From positions 4,526,001 through 4,590,000 of the forward strand of contig NZ_JAJJMO010000001.1 in NCBI RefSeq assembly GCF_020905345.1: a DNA stretch of 64,000 nucleotides. The letters run 5' to 3'. How positions within the stretch are numbered: the stretch's first letter is position 1; each line of letters begins with the position of its first letter. The translations under genes and the position numbers were made by a program. The notes under the pieces were generated by a model that saw only the letters and a program-made list of their open reading frames with translations, had not been told where the DNA came from and did no database searches. Below, in pieces: positions 1 through 8,541 of this stretch. This DNA is from Flavobacterium pisciphilum. Lineage in GTDB: Bacteria > Bacteroidota > Bacteroidia > Flavobacteriales > Flavobacteriaceae.

Positions 1-183
1 ATCTAGGAATAAAATATCGGGTAAAACTGTTTCAGGATGCATCAAATGCTCCATCAACTCCATACCATCATGTGCAAATTGTACTTTAGTCTGTATTTTT
101 ACTTCTTCAAAAGCATCTTTGAAAAAAAGGCGATCATCTTCATCATCATCCGCCAGTAAAATATGTAATGCGTTTTTTTGCAT
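1..183 (-). CDS. Response regulator receiver domain, C-terminus cut by window edge
   Basis: The 61 visible codons start at an ATG at 183 and run off the left edge of the window. The N-terminus reads MQKNALHILLADDDEDDRLF, the first beta strand and acidic cluster of a CheY-like receiver domain. The last visible residues, DILFLD, end on what should be the phospho-accepting Asp. It is therefore a two-component response regulator, but whether it is single-domain or carries an output domain cannot be told. The AraC-type gene upstream on the same strand ends 11 bases before it, so the two are probably co-transcribed. Confidence 0.85.
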   Translation of the reverse strand, partial: MQKNALHILLADDDEDDRLFFKDAFEEVKIQTKVQFAHDGMELMEHLMHPETVLPDILFLD

Positions 184-194
184 TTATTATATAG

Positions 195-749
195 TTATTT
201 TAAATTTTCGCGTCGTTTCTTTATAATTCTCTGGAATGCCGATGGCGTAATCCCTGTTGTATTCTTAAACTGTGTACTTAAATGTGCAACACTAGAGTAA
301 TTGAGTAAAAACGCAATTTCTGTCAAGCTCATTTCATTTATAATGATGAGATGTTTGGCTCGTTCAATTTTTTGCAAAATGATGAAATTCTCAATAGATG
401 AATAGGTAACTTCCGAAAATACATTCGATAAGTACCCGTAGCTATGATTTAATTTCTCGGCCAAATAAACAGAACTTTTTAAATTGCTTCCGTTTTCATC
501 CATAAAAACCATCTCAATAATGGCATCTTTTATTTTTTGTACCAGAACACTCTTTTGGTTCTCTACAATTTCTAGGCCAAAAGGTTCTAAATCATTTTTC
601 ATGCAATCTAATTCTTCCGATGTTAGGTTTTTATCTAATTCAATTTCTCCAAAACCTAAAGCTGTATAATTTATTTGTCGCTCATTCAATTTCTCTTTTA
701 AAAATTGTGAGCAAACAGTATTAATATCAAACTTAATAAATAACTTCAT
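195..749 (-). CDS. AraC-family transcriptional regulator
   Basis: This 184-residue protein has a C-terminal AraC/XylS helix-turn-helix domain at about residues 85-180. The second helix-turn-helix is clear: MSLTEIAFLLNYSSVAHLS, followed by QFKNTTGITPSAFQ and a basic tail. The N-terminal ~75 residues are not a sugar-binding cupin; they form a small alpha/beta region with no family I can name. Such short AraC proteins next to receiver-domain genes are common in Flavobacteriia, and here the response regulator follows after 11 bases. DNA binding is certain by family; targets and signal are unknown. Confidence 0.88.
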   Translation of the reverse strand: MKLFIKFDINTVCSQFLKEKLNERQINYTALGFGEIELDKNLTSEELDCMKNDLEPFGLEIVENQKSVLVQKIKDAIIEMVFMDENGSNLKSSVYLAEKLNHSYGYLSNVFSEVTYSSIENFIILQKIERAKHLIIINEMSLTEIAFLLNYSSVAHLSTQFKNTTGITPSAFQRIIKKRRENLK

Positions 750-866
750 TGTTTAAAAAATATTGCTAAAGATAAATAAAAAAACATTGATAAATAGGGG
801 AATAAATAGTAATAAAATTAGGGGAGCTGTAAGTGCATATTAGCCAAGATTAGCTACTTATTTGAG

Positions 867-902
867 CAAAAAAATACCGCCTAATTTTTTAATTAGACGG
901 TA
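867..902 (-). terminator. Rho-independent terminator of dps
   Basis: An inverted repeat pairs 875-886 with 891-902 with one mismatch. On the minus strand it is followed by a run of seven T. It lies about 140 bases past the dps stop, in the dps direction, so dps would have a long 3' untranslated region. Confidence 0.75.
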
Positions 903-1040
903 GGATAGTTGAGGTAAAAGAGAGAGGTGAATCTGAAATAATTTTATGTAATCCCTCTTTTTTATGTTTGTTATTTGTTGTGTGTTAATGTGTTATTGAT
1001 TTGGGTTAAATGAATTGTATAATTCCTACTTTAATGAAAA

Positions 1041-1514
1041 TTAACTCAAATAGCGTCTTATTATCCAAGACATTTTTTCGTGTTGTTCTAGTAAACCCGT
1101 TATAAAATCGGCAGATCCTATATCGTGATTTTCATTTTCAAATACAGGAATATATTTTCTAAATTCGGTAATAAGTTGTTCGTGGTTGCCTAATAATTCG
1201 CTCAGCATTTCTTTTTGCGAAGGGTACATATTAGGGAATTCTTTTAGTGTCGAATTACCAATAAATTCGGTCATGGTTCCAATTGTTTTCTCACCAAGCA
1301 GATTAATTCTTTCGGCTACTTCATCAATGATTGTTTCTAAAATGCCATATTGGTTTTCAAATAATTTATGCAATTCCATGAAACTGTTTCCCGATATATT
1401 CCAGTGAAATTTTCTTGTTTTTACATACAATATCATTTCATTTGATAGGATTGAGGTTAAGATGTCGGCGCTTTTTTTTAAATCTTTGGGAGATATTCCT
1501 ATATGTGGTTTCAT
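1041..1514 (-). CDS. dps: Dps-family DNA-binding ferritin-like protein
   Basis: With the start used here the protein is 157 residues. The ferritin-like four-helix core includes the ferroxidase motif KTRKFHWNISGNSFMELH and the partner helix DEVAERINLLGEKTIGTM, both hallmarks of Dps. Dps dodecamers oxidise and store iron with peroxide and protect DNA in stress and stationary phase. A longer reading from 1544 adds ten residues, but the TAnnTTTG element at 1542-1549 would then overlap the start. Beginning at MKPHIGIS also matches usual family starts. A catalase lies elsewhere in the window but is not linked. Confidence 0.9.
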   Translation of the reverse strand: MKPHIGISPKDLKKSADILTSILSNEMILYVKTRKFHWNISGNSFMELHKLFENQYGILETIIDEVAERINLLGEKTIGTMTEFIGNSTLKEFPNMYPSQKEMLSELLGNHEQLITEFRKYIPVFENENHDIGSADFITGLLEQHEKMSWIIRRYLS

Positions 1515-1541
1515 GCAAATTCTAATTTTAAGGGTATTCTT

Positions 1542-1549
1542 CAAAATTA
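1542..1549 (-). promoter_or_regulatory. Bacteroidota -7 element upstream of dps
   Basis: The minus strand reads TAATTTTG, a match to TAnnTTTG, about 28 bases before the chosen dps ATG at 1514. No TTTG -33 element is present at the usual distance, so strength may depend on an activator. Confidence 0.5.
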
Positions 1550-1637
1550 AAACCTTGCTTATTTTTTTGTCTTACATTATTTGTAAAAGAAGTTATATTA
1601 ATTCAATGTTGAATACCTCATAATTGGGCAATTATTG

Positions 1638-1645
1638 TAGTTTTG
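1638..1645 (+). promoter_or_regulatory. Bacteroidota -7 element upstream of the OmpA-family gene
   Basis: TAGTTTTG matches TAnnTTTG and lies 29 bases before the ATG at 1675. A TTG at 1609-1611 is 26 bases upstream, slightly beyond the usual -33 spacing. Confidence 0.55.
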
Positions 1646-1674
1646 CCGCCAATTTAATTTTAAACCCAATTTGA

Positions 1675-3858
1675 ATGAAAAAACAACTACTTATTTTATT
1701 ACTTTTTATTACTTCTTTAGCAGCCAATGCCCAATCATACACAGGGTATTTTCATGATAATTATGCGGGTGTACAAAGTGTGCTTTTTAATCCTGCTTCT
1801 ATAGCCGACTCTCGTTTTAAAACAGATGTTAATTTGTTTTCTATCAGTGGCTCGGTACAAAATGATTTGTATGGGGTTCGTCTTTTTGATGTTTATAAAG
1901 ACGGGTATGATTTTAATAGTCAAGCTAAAATTACTACATCTAATTCAAATAATGGTCTTGCTAATTTTGATATTATGGGACCCTCTTTTATGTTTAATAT
2001 TGCACCAAAACATACCTTAGCAGTATTTACAAGAGCAAGATCAGTAAGTAATGTTAGAAACATTAACGGATATCTTGTAGATCAGGTTAAAGATGGTTTA
2101 GACCAATCAGGTGATTTTAATTTTAACGCAGGTAATGTAAATGGAGCTTCAAATACTTGGGCAGAATTAGGTGTTTCTTATGCAGCTGTTTTGTATCAAA
2201 AAGACCAACATTTCTTAAAAGGAGGTTTAACTGCTAAGTACTTACAAGGTGGTGTAAATGGATATATTCATGGAAATGATGTTAAAGTTATTTATGTTGA
2301 AAATGCAGCTGATCCTAAAGCGGGTGTTCTAGCTTCTACAGGAGAAATTACTATAGGTGCAAGCCAGGATTTTGAAGCTAATGAAAAATATGATTTTGAT
2401 GAAAACTCAAAAGGATTTGGATTTGATTTTGGACTTGTTTACGAGTGGAGACCAGATTATGATACATACGATGTAAGCAAAGCAAAACCTACAGATAATA
2501 ATTTTAGAGATTTAAATAAGTATAAAGTACGTTTTGGATTATCTGTTACAGATATTGGATCTATAAATTATAGAAACGCAAAACAAGATACTTATAATGT
2601 TACAGGAGTAGTTACGCAACAAATGATTGATGATGCAGGTAACTTATATGATTTTTTAAATGATAACTACACTAAAACGTCAAGCTCAAAAGGAAGAAAA
2701 ACAAATTTGCCTACTGCGCTTCATGCTGATGTAGATTGGAATATGTATAAAAAATTCTATCTTAATCTTAATGGTGATATTAATATGGCTAATGCCGATA
2801 AAATTAATGCGGTTACTATTGCCAATAGAGTAAGCTTAACGCCTCGTTACGAAAGCAGATGGTTTAGTTTTTATGTGCCAATGACTTGGATGGAATACAG
2901 CGGAATGCAAGTAGGTTCAGGAATTAGAGTAGGAGCTTTCTTTATTGGATCTGGTTCTATACTTACTAATTTGGTTTCAAAAGAATCAAAAGGAGCAGAT
3001 TTTCACCTAGGGATGAAAATTCCGGTTTACCAAAAGAAATTTAAGGATACCGATGAAGATGGCGTTTTAGACAAAAATGATGCTTGCAGAAAAGTAGCTG
3101 GTCCAGTAGAGAACAATGGTTGTCCATGGCCAGATGCAGATAAAGACGGTGTTTTTGATAAAGACGACGCTTGTCCAAATGTTGCAGGTCCAATAGAAAA
3201 TAAAGGATGTCCTTGGAAAGATTCAGATGGAGATACCTTATTAGACAATGTTGATGCTTGTCCAAGTGTTGCAGGTCCAGTAGAGAATAAAGGATGCCCT
3301 TGGCCAGATACAGATAAAGATGGCGTTTTGGATAAAGATGATGCTTGTCCAGATGTTGCAGGATTAGTAGAAAATAAAGGTTGCCCAATTTTAGATGCAG
3401 ACAAAGATGGTATTCCAGACAATGAAGATGAATGTCCTTTACTTGCAGGTCCAATAGAGAATAAAGGTTGTCCTGAAGTTTCTAAAACTACATTAGAGCA
3501 ATTAAAATTAGAAGCAAAATCAATCTTCTTCGAAACAGGTAAAGCAACTTTAAGCAAAGCTAAAAAAGAAGAAACATCAAAAAGATTAGAGGCTATCAAA
3601 GAAATTCTGAAAAATTATCCAAATGCTAAGTTTGCAATTAATGGACATACAGACAATGTAGGTAATCCTAAATTCAATCAAAAATTATCTGAAACTAGAG
3701 CAAAAGCGGTTAAGGATTATTTGATTGCCAAAGGAGTTCATTCAGCTAATTTAACATCTCAAGGATTTGGAGCTTCAAAACCAGTTAAATCTAATAAAAC
3801 AGCTGCTGGAAGAGCAGAAAATAGAAGAACAGAAATTGTTTATCTAGGCAATTTGTAA
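1675..3858 (+). CDS. OmpA-family outer-membrane protein with DUF5723-like barrel and TSP3 repeats
   Basis: The 727-residue protein has a clear signal peptide (residues 1-20, ending ANAQS). Residues about 25-455 are rich in alternating hydrophobic strands and resemble the DUF5723 outer-membrane region. Residues 458-600 are five thrombospondin type 3 calcium-binding repeats of about 28 residues, each with a DxDxDGxxD core and a C...NKGCP end. Residues 606-727 are an OmpA C-terminal peptidoglycan-binding domain (NGHTDNVG, LSETRAKAV, GRAENRRTEI). It probably tethers the outer membrane to peptidoglycan through a calcium-stiffened linker. It is monocistronic, with its own promoter and terminator. 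Confidence 0.9.
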   Translation: MKKQLLILLLFITSLAANAQSYTGYFHDNYAGVQSVLFNPASIADSRFKTDVNLFSISGSVQNDLYGVRLFDVYKDGYDFNSQAKITTSNSNNGLANFDIMGPSFMFNIAPKHTLAVFTRARSVSNVRNINGYLVDQVKDGLDQSGDFNFNAGNVNGASNTWAELGVSYAAVLYQKDQHFLKGGLTAKYLQGGVNGYIHGNDVKVIYVENAADPKAGVLASTGEITIGASQDFEANEKYDFDENSKGFGFDFGLVYEWRPDYDTYDVSKAKPTDNNFRDLNKYKVRFGLSVTDIGSINYRNAKQDTYNVTGVVTQQMIDDAGNLYDFLNDNYTKTSSSKGRKTNLPTALHADVDWNMYKKFYLNLNGDINMANADKINAVTIANRVSLTPRYESRWFSFYVPMTWMEYSGMQVGSGIRVGAFFIGSGSILTNLVSKESKGADFHLGMKIPVYQKKFKDTDEDGVLDKNDACRKVAGPVENNGCPWPDADKDGVFDKDDACPNVAGPIENKGCPWKDSDGDTLLDNVDACPSVAGPVENKGCPWPDTDKDGVLDKDDACPDVAGLVENKGCPILDADKDGIPDNEDECPLLAGPIENKGCPEVSKTTLEQLKLEAKSIFFETGKATLSKAKKEETSKRLEAIKEILKNYPNAKFAINGHTDNVGNPKFNQKLSETRAKAVKDYLIAKGVHSANLTSQGFGASKPVKSNKTAAGRAENRRTEIVYLGNL

Positions 3859-3878
3859 ACCAAGCCGAATATAATAGT

Positions 3879-3917
3879 AAAAAGCCATTCTTAATTGAGT
3901 GGCTTTTTTTATTTTTG
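3879..3917 (+). terminator. Rho-independent terminator after the OmpA-family gene
   Basis: AAAGCCATTC at 3881-3890 pairs with GAGTGGCTTT at 3897-3906 through one G-T pair and is followed by a T-rich stretch. The T-rich tail overlaps a TAnnTTTG element for pyrF. Confidence 0.85.
3910..3917 (+). promoter_or_regulatory. Possible -7 element for pyrF
   Basis: TATTTTTG matches TAnnTTTG, 54 bases before the pyrF ATG and inside the T-tail of the preceding terminator. No TTTG lies at the -33 distance, so support is limited. Confidence 0.4.
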
Positions 3918-3971
3918 CATACTTTCTAAAAAGAATTATTTATTATGAATTAGAAGGCTAAAAAAACAAGC

Positions 3972-4790
3972 ATGACTACACAACAACTACACGAACAAAT
4001 TCTTTTAAAAAAATCATTTTTATGCATCGGTTTAGATGTCGATTTAACTAAAATTCCAGAACATCTTTTAGAGACAGAAGATCCTATTTTTGAATTTAAT
4101 AAAGCTATAATTGATGCTACCCACGATTTGGCCATCGCCTATAAACCGAATACTGCTTTTTATGAAGCATACGGAATAAAAGGATGGTTGTCGTTGCAAA
4201 AAACAATTAACTATATAAACGAGAAGCATCCAGATATTTTTACAATTGCCGATGCTAAACGTGGCGATATAGGTAATACATCAAGTATGTATGCCAAAGC
4301 TTTTTTTGAAGACCTAAAATTTGATAGTGTAACTGTTGCACCCTATATGGGAAAAGACTCGGTAGAGCCTTTCTTGGCTTTCGAGAATAAACACACAATA
4401 ATGTTGGCGTTAACGTCAAATGAAGGTGCATTCGATTTCCAGACATTACTTACCAACGGTACAGAATTATATAAACAAGTTTTAGAAACTTCTAAAACAT
4501 GGAAAAATAGCGAAAACTTAATGTACGTAGTTGGAGCGACCAAAGCCGAATATTTTACCGAAATCCGTAAGATTGTTCCAGACAGCTTTTTGCTAGTTCC
4601 AGGAGTAGGCGCTCAAGGCGGAAGTTTATCAGAAGTATGTAAATACGGAATGAATGACAAAATAGGATTGCTTATTAATTCCTCTCGTGCCATTATCTAT
4701 GCATCTAAAGGAACTGACTTTGTAGAAAAAGCAAGGGAAGAAGCCTTAAAAATGCAACAAGAAATGGAAGCCATTATAAGCAATAAATAA
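3972..4790 (+). CDS. pyrF: Orotidine 5'-phosphate decarboxylase (type 2)
   Basis: This 272-residue cytoplasmic enzyme decarboxylates OMP to UMP, the last step of de novo pyrimidine synthesis. The catalytic DxKxxD motif is D94-K96-D99 in [18 protein letters not shown]. Other marks are the N-terminal FLCIGLDVD substrate loop and the C-terminal [11 protein letters not shown] phosphate-binding region. Its length fits the longer type 2 PyrF group found in Bacteroidota and mycobacteria rather than the ~230-residue E. coli form. No other pyr gene is adjacent. Confidence 0.95.
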   Translation: MTTQQLHEQILLKKSFLCIGLDVDLTKIPEHLLETEDPIFEFNKAIIDATHDLAIAYKPNTAFYEAYGIKGWLSLQKTINYINEKHPDIFTIADAKRGDIGNTSSMYAKAFFEDLKFDSVTVAPYMGKDSVEPFLAFENKHTIMLALTSNEGAFDFQTLLTNGTELYKQVLETSKTWKNSENLMYVVGATKAEYFTEIRKIVPDSFLLVPGVGAQGGSLSEVCKYGMNDKIGLLINSSRAIIYASKGTDFVEKAREEALKMQQEMEAIISNK

Positions 4791-4820
4791 AATTTAAGTC
4801 TTAGTTTTTAGTATACAGTC

Positions 4821-4916
4821 TCAGTTTTCAGTCACAGTGTAAACTGGGACTGAAAACTCTATAAACTGTAAACCGCGACTGCTAACTGCTAGCTGCGACT
4901 GAATACTGTAAACCGC
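4821..4916. repeat. Degenerate ACTG-type word repeats with an inverted pair
   Basis: AGTTTTCAGTC (4823-4833) and GACTGAAAACT (4848-4858) are a perfect 11-bp inverted pair. ACTGTAAACCGC occurs twice (4865-4876 and 4905-4916), with related words such as GCGACTG between. The block fills the whole gap between pyrF and the next gene. Confidence 0.8.
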
Positions 4917-4920
4917 AAAC

Positions 4921-5718
4921 ATGAAACAACTAACGGATCAAATTGGTACATTACATTCTTTTGAAACCGCTCCAAAACGAATTATCTCGCTTGTTCCTTC
5001 GCAAACTGAATTACTCTATGATTTAGGTCTTGAAGATAAGATTGTTGGAATAACGAAGTTTTGTGTGCATCCGTATCACCTAAAATCAACTAAGAAAATG
5101 GTTGGTGGAACTAAAAAGGTGCATTACGAAAAAATCAGATTACTGAATCCGGATATTATCATTTGCAATAAAGAAGAGAATACAAAGGAGATTGTTGACA
5201 AACTATCAGAGATATGTCCAGTTTGGGTAACCAATATACTGACTGTAGAAGATAATTTTCAGATGATTACCGATTTTGGGCAATTGTTTAATTGCAGAAC
5301 CGAAGCACAAAAATGGAATGATAAATTGGCTTTTGGATTGCAAGATTTTAAAACTTTTATAAAAGACAAGCCATTTAAAAAAGCAGCTTATTTTATCTGG
5401 AAAAATCCTTTTATGGTAGCAGGTTCAGATAATTATATAAATGAGTTATTAAAGCTGAATCATTTTACAAATATATATCTTGATAAGGGGCGTTATCCTG
5501 AAATTGAACTTAAGAAAATGCGTTTAGAGGGTGATCCCGATGTCGTTTTATTGTCCTCAGAACCTTATCCGTTTAAGGAAGAAGATGCTTTTGAGATTGG
5601 ACGATTTACACATCATGCTAAAACCGTTTTTGTAGATGGTGAAATGTTTTCGTGGTATGGAACCCGATTGCTAAAAGCATTCTCCTATTTTAAGCAAATG
5701 CACGAGCGCTTGCAATAA
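4921..5718 (+). CDS. BtuF/FhuD-like helical-backbone metal-receptor protein without signal peptide
   Basis: The 265-residue protein has the two-lobed fold signature of cluster A-II substrate-binding proteins. The N-lobe has RIISLVPSQTELLYDLGL, then KMVGGTKKVHYEKIRLLNPDIII. The C-lobe ends with VFVDGEMFSWYGTRLLKAF. By family it would bind cobalamin or a chelated metal for an ABC importer. Unusually it begins MKQLTDQIGTLHSFETAPKR with no signal peptide or lipobox. The upstream sequence is repeat DNA, so a missed secretory start is unlikely. No permease or ATPase gene is near. A cytoplasmic metal- or corrinoid-binding role, or an unknown one, is inferred. Confidence 0.8.
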   Translation: MKQLTDQIGTLHSFETAPKRIISLVPSQTELLYDLGLEDKIVGITKFCVHPYHLKSTKKMVGGTKKVHYEKIRLLNPDIIICNKEENTKEIVDKLSEICPVWVTNILTVEDNFQMITDFGQLFNCRTEAQKWNDKLAFGLQDFKTFIKDKPFKKAAYFIWKNPFMVAGSDNYINELLKLNHFTNIYLDKGRYPEIELKKMRLEGDPDVVLLSSEPYPFKEEDAFEIGRFTHHAKTVFVDGEMFSWYGTRLLKAFSYFKQMHERLQ

Positions 5719-6055
5719 TTTACTTTTAAACATTAATTTAGATAAAGAATTTCCTAACACTTCGCAATAGGAATAGGGCTTTGTATGCTTTAAAATAGAC
5801 GAAACTATAAGGCAAAAAGAAGCCGGCATCTAACCAGATGCCGGCAATCATTTAACTAACCAAAACCAAAATAATAAATAACCAGTTTATTACTCTACAA
5901 AGGTCAGACATAAGTCAATCTTATGCTGTTAAGGTTTTGTTATTACTTTGTTGTACATAAGTTAACTTTTTTTGATTACTTTTAAGAATGGATAGAATGT
6001 AGTAATTTAATACTATTCAATAGTATATTGCTATCGTAATATAAAAACAATCAAT
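5719..6055. other. Gene-free region upstream of catalase
   Basis: No open reading frame of note. The stretch holds a perfect 9-bp-stem hairpin at 5822-5845 and three copies of a (A/G)TAAGT-like word between 5908 and 5960. The catalase promoter lies just past its right end. Confidence 0.6.
5812..5845 (-). terminator. Hairpin with minus-strand T-tail and no upstream minus-strand gene
   Basis: GCCGGCATC (5822-5830) pairs perfectly with GATGCCGGC (5837-5845) around a 6-base loop. Read on the minus strand the stem is followed by TTCTTTTTG; on the plus strand there is no T-run. It therefore looks like a minus-strand terminator, but no minus-strand coding region lies to its right. It could end a small RNA, or work poorly as a plus-strand terminator of the 4921-5718 gene. 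Confidence 0.45.
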
Positions 6056-6086
6056 TTTGTTTATAGATACAAGTGCGTTATCTTTG
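6056..6086 (+). promoter_or_regulatory. Catalase promoter with full -33/-7 match
   Basis: TTTG at 6056-6059 and TATCTTTG at 6079-6086 are separated by 19 bases, the optimal Bacteroidota arrangement. The predicted transcription start near 6093 leaves a leader of about 20 bases before the ATG at 6113. Confidence 0.8.
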
Positions 6087-6112
6087 AATATAATCATTAA
6101 AATTTGTTACTT

Positions 6113-7606
6113 ATGGAATCGAAAGACAAACTTACCACAGCAACAGGAACACCTGTACCAGACAATCAAAACATAATGACAGCAGGACCACGTGGTCCAG
6201 TATTATTGCAAGATTTTTGGTTTTTAGAGAAAATGGCACATTTTGACCGAGAGGTAATTCCTGAAAGACGAATGCATGCCAAGGGATCTGCTGCTTACGG
6301 AACATTTACTGTAACTCACGATATTACTCAATATACTAAAGCTGATATCTTTTCTGAAATAGGAAAGAAAACTGACATGTTTGTTCGCTTTTCTACAGTA
6401 GCTGGTGAAAGAGGTGCTGCCGATGCAGAAAGAGATATTCGTGGTTTTGCCATGAAGTTTTATACCAATCAAGGAAATTGGGATTTAGTAGGAAACAATA
6501 CACCAGTATTCTTCTTCCGTGATCCAATGAAATTTCCGGACTTAAATCACGCTGTAAAACGGGATCCTCAAACAAATTTAAGAAGCGCTGATAACAATTG
6601 GGATTTCTGGACACTACTTCCTGAAGCATTACACCAAGTAACAATTGTAATGAGCGATAGAGGTATTCCTAAATCATACCGTCAGATGCACGGATTCGGA
6701 AGTCATACCTTTAGTTTTATCAATGATAAAAACGAAAGACATTGGGTTAAATTTCACTTTGTAACACAACAAGGAATCGAAAACCTATCTGATGAAGAGG
6801 CTGCAAAACTAGTTGGAAACGATAGAGAAAGCCACCAAAGAGATTTATTTGAGGCTATCGAAAGAAAAGATTTTCCAAAATGGAAATTGTCTGTGCAAAT
6901 CATGACAGAGGAGCAAGCCAAAACCTATAAATACCATCCATTTGATTTAACAAAAGTTTGGTTAAAAGGAGATTTTCCACTTATTCCAGTTGGAGAATTT
7001 GAATTAAATAGAAACCCAGATAACTATTTTGCAGAAGTAGAGCAAGCAGCATTTAACCCTGCTAATATAGTTCCAGGAATCGGATATTCACCAGATAAGA
7101 TGCTACAAGCGCGTTTGTTCTCTTATGGAGATGCACACCGTTATCGTTTAGGAGTAAATAACGCTCAAATTCCTGTAAATGCAGCCAAATGTCCTGTAAA
7201 TAGCTTCCACAGAGATGGCGCAATGCGAGTAGATGGAAATTACGGAAGTAAAAAACATTATGAGCCTAATAGCTTTGGAAAATGGCAAGAACAACCAGAA
7301 TACAAAGAACCGCCACTATCAATTCATGGTGATGCATATGCTCATAATTTTAGAGAAGATGATAACGATTATTTCTCTCAACCAGGAAAATTATTCCGCT
7401 TAATGACGGATGATAAAAAGCAATTTTTATTCAAGAATACTGCAGCACAAGTAGGAGGAGCACAAAAGTTTATTCAAGTAAGACACATTCGTAACTGCTT
7501 TAAGGCCGATCCAGCTTATGGAGAAGGTGTTGCAAATGCATTAGGAATGACAATGGATGAAGTAAATAATTTTAACGACCCAAGATTATCGATAGAAGTG
7601 AGGTAG
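6113..7606 (+). CDS. Monofunctional haem catalase (small-subunit, clade 3 type)
   Basis: The 497-residue enzyme disproportionates hydrogen peroxide. The distal catalytic His is H55 in [15 protein letters not shown], and the distal Asn is near N128 in [15 protein letters not shown]. The proximal haem ligand Tyr is in [14 protein letters not shown], near residue 340. The length fits the small-subunit type, with no C-terminal flavodoxin-like domain. The start [12 protein letters not shown] is preferred over an in-frame TTG nine bases upstream because it matches family N-termini. The gene stands alone with its own strong promoter. Confidence 0.96.
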   Translation: MESKDKLTTATGTPVPDNQNIMTAGPRGPVLLQDFWFLEKMAHFDREVIPERRMHAKGSAAYGTFTVTHDITQYTKADIFSEIGKKTDMFVRFSTVAGERGAADAERDIRGFAMKFYTNQGNWDLVGNNTPVFFFRDPMKFPDLNHAVKRDPQTNLRSADNNWDFWTLLPEALHQVTIVMSDRGIPKSYRQMHGFGSHTFSFINDKNERHWVKFHFVTQQGIENLSDEEAAKLVGNDRESHQRDLFEAIERKDFPKWKLSVQIMTEEQAKTYKYHPFDLTKVWLKGDFPLIPVGEFELNRNPDNYFAEVEQAAFNPANIVPGIGYSPDKMLQARLFSYGDAHRYRLGVNNAQIPVNAAKCPVNSFHRDGAMRVDGNYGSKKHYEPNSFGKWQEQPEYKEPPLSIHGDAYAHNFREDDNDYFSQPGKLFRLMTDDKKQFLFKNTAAQVGGAQKFIQVRHIRNCFKADPAYGEGVANALGMTMDEVNNFNDPRLSIEVR

Positions 7607-7867
7607 TTTTTTTGGAGGTGCTAAGTTGTTAAGGTTTTGAGTTTCTAAGGCTCAAAGTAGCAAAGGCTCAAAGGTGCTAAGTTACTAAGGTTCTGAGTTT
7701 CTAAGGCTCAGAGAAACAAAGGCTCAAAGCAACAAAGGTTCTGAGGTGCTTAGTTACTAAGGTTCTAAGAGTCTGAAAGCAGAACTGTAAATAGGCTACT
7801 CTATGTTTTTCTAGTTGAAAGGCTCAGAGTTACAAAGGCTCAAAGCAACAGAGGTCTAAGATTATCT
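7607..7867 (+). repeat. Degenerate GGTTCTAAG/GGCTCAAAG word repeats after catalase
   Basis: The 3' flank of catalase is built of 8-13-base variants of GGTTCTAAG, GGCTCAAAG and AGTTACTAAGG in head-to-tail order. There is no open frame. The plus strand (the catalase mRNA strand) carries the G-rich version, while the far side of this intergenic region carries the complement. Confidence 0.85.
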
Positions 7868-7870
7868 AAA

Positions 7871-7912
7871 AATAAAACCCGACAGTTTTCTGAAAGCTGT
7901 CGGGTTTGTTAT
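7871..7912 (+). terminator. Hairpin terminator within the catalase-purU repeat region
   Basis: AAACCCGACAG (7875-7885) pairs perfectly with CTGTCGGGTTT (7897-7907) and is followed by GTTATTTTTATTTTT. It lies about 265 bases past the catalase stop and could serve transcripts from either side. Confidence 0.75.
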
Positions 7913-8024
7913 TTTTATTTTTTATTGAAGGTTCTAAGTTGTAAAGTTTCTGAGGTTCTAAGATTTTGAACGAAAAGGTTCTAAGTAGTTGAAAATTAAA
8001 GTTGTTTTGGAATTCGCTAAATCC

Positions 8025-8541
8025 GTAAGCTAAAAAAATAAGTTCAAAAATTAAAAAACTCAGCAACTTGTTGACTCAGAACCTTAGCAACTCAGAATCT
8101 TAGTAACTAAAATTTAAAAAATTCTGCGTGCCAAAAATTAAGTTCAAAGATTAAAAAACTCAGAACCTTGTTGACTCAGAACCTTAGTAAATCAGCATCT
8201 TAGCATCTTAAACTTAAAAAAATCTGCTAAATCTGCGTGCTAAAAAAATAAGCCCAAAGATTAAAAACTCAGCACCTTAGTAACTCAGCATCTTAGTGTC
8301 TTAAACTTAAAAAAATCTGCTAAATCTGCGTGCCAAAAATTAAGTTCAAAGATTAAAAAACTCAGAACCTTGTTGACTCAACACCTTAGTAACTCAGCAT
8401 CTTAGTGCCTTAACCTTAAAAAAATCTGCTAAATCTGCGTGCCAAAAAATAAGCCCAAAGATTAAAAAACTCAGCGCCTTAGCAACTCAGCATCTTAGCA
8501 CCTTAACCTTAAAAAACTCTGAACCTCTGAGCCTTAGAATC
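8025..8541. repeat. Tandem imperfect repeat of about 92-110 bp, four copies
   Basis: The marker CTGCGTGC recurs near 8124, 8233, 8325 and 8435, that is at spacings of about 109, 92 and 110 bases. Each unit reads approximately AAAAATTAAGTTCAAAGATT, then variants of CTCAGAACCTTAGTAACTCA, then a CTTAAACTTAAAAAAATCTG end. Units differ by small deletions and substitutions. No coding frame runs through them. The array abuts the purU stop codon. Confidence 0.85.

Noticed and set aside
3027..3599. A 190-residue minus-strand reading frame inside the OmpA-family gene
   Set aside because: It is the reverse shadow of the TSP3 repeats; the repetitive Ser/Pro composition mirrors the plus-strand DxDxDG codons and it has no start signals.
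6104..6112. TTG start for catalase, three codons upstream
   Set aside because: The ATG at 6113 matches the family N-terminus.
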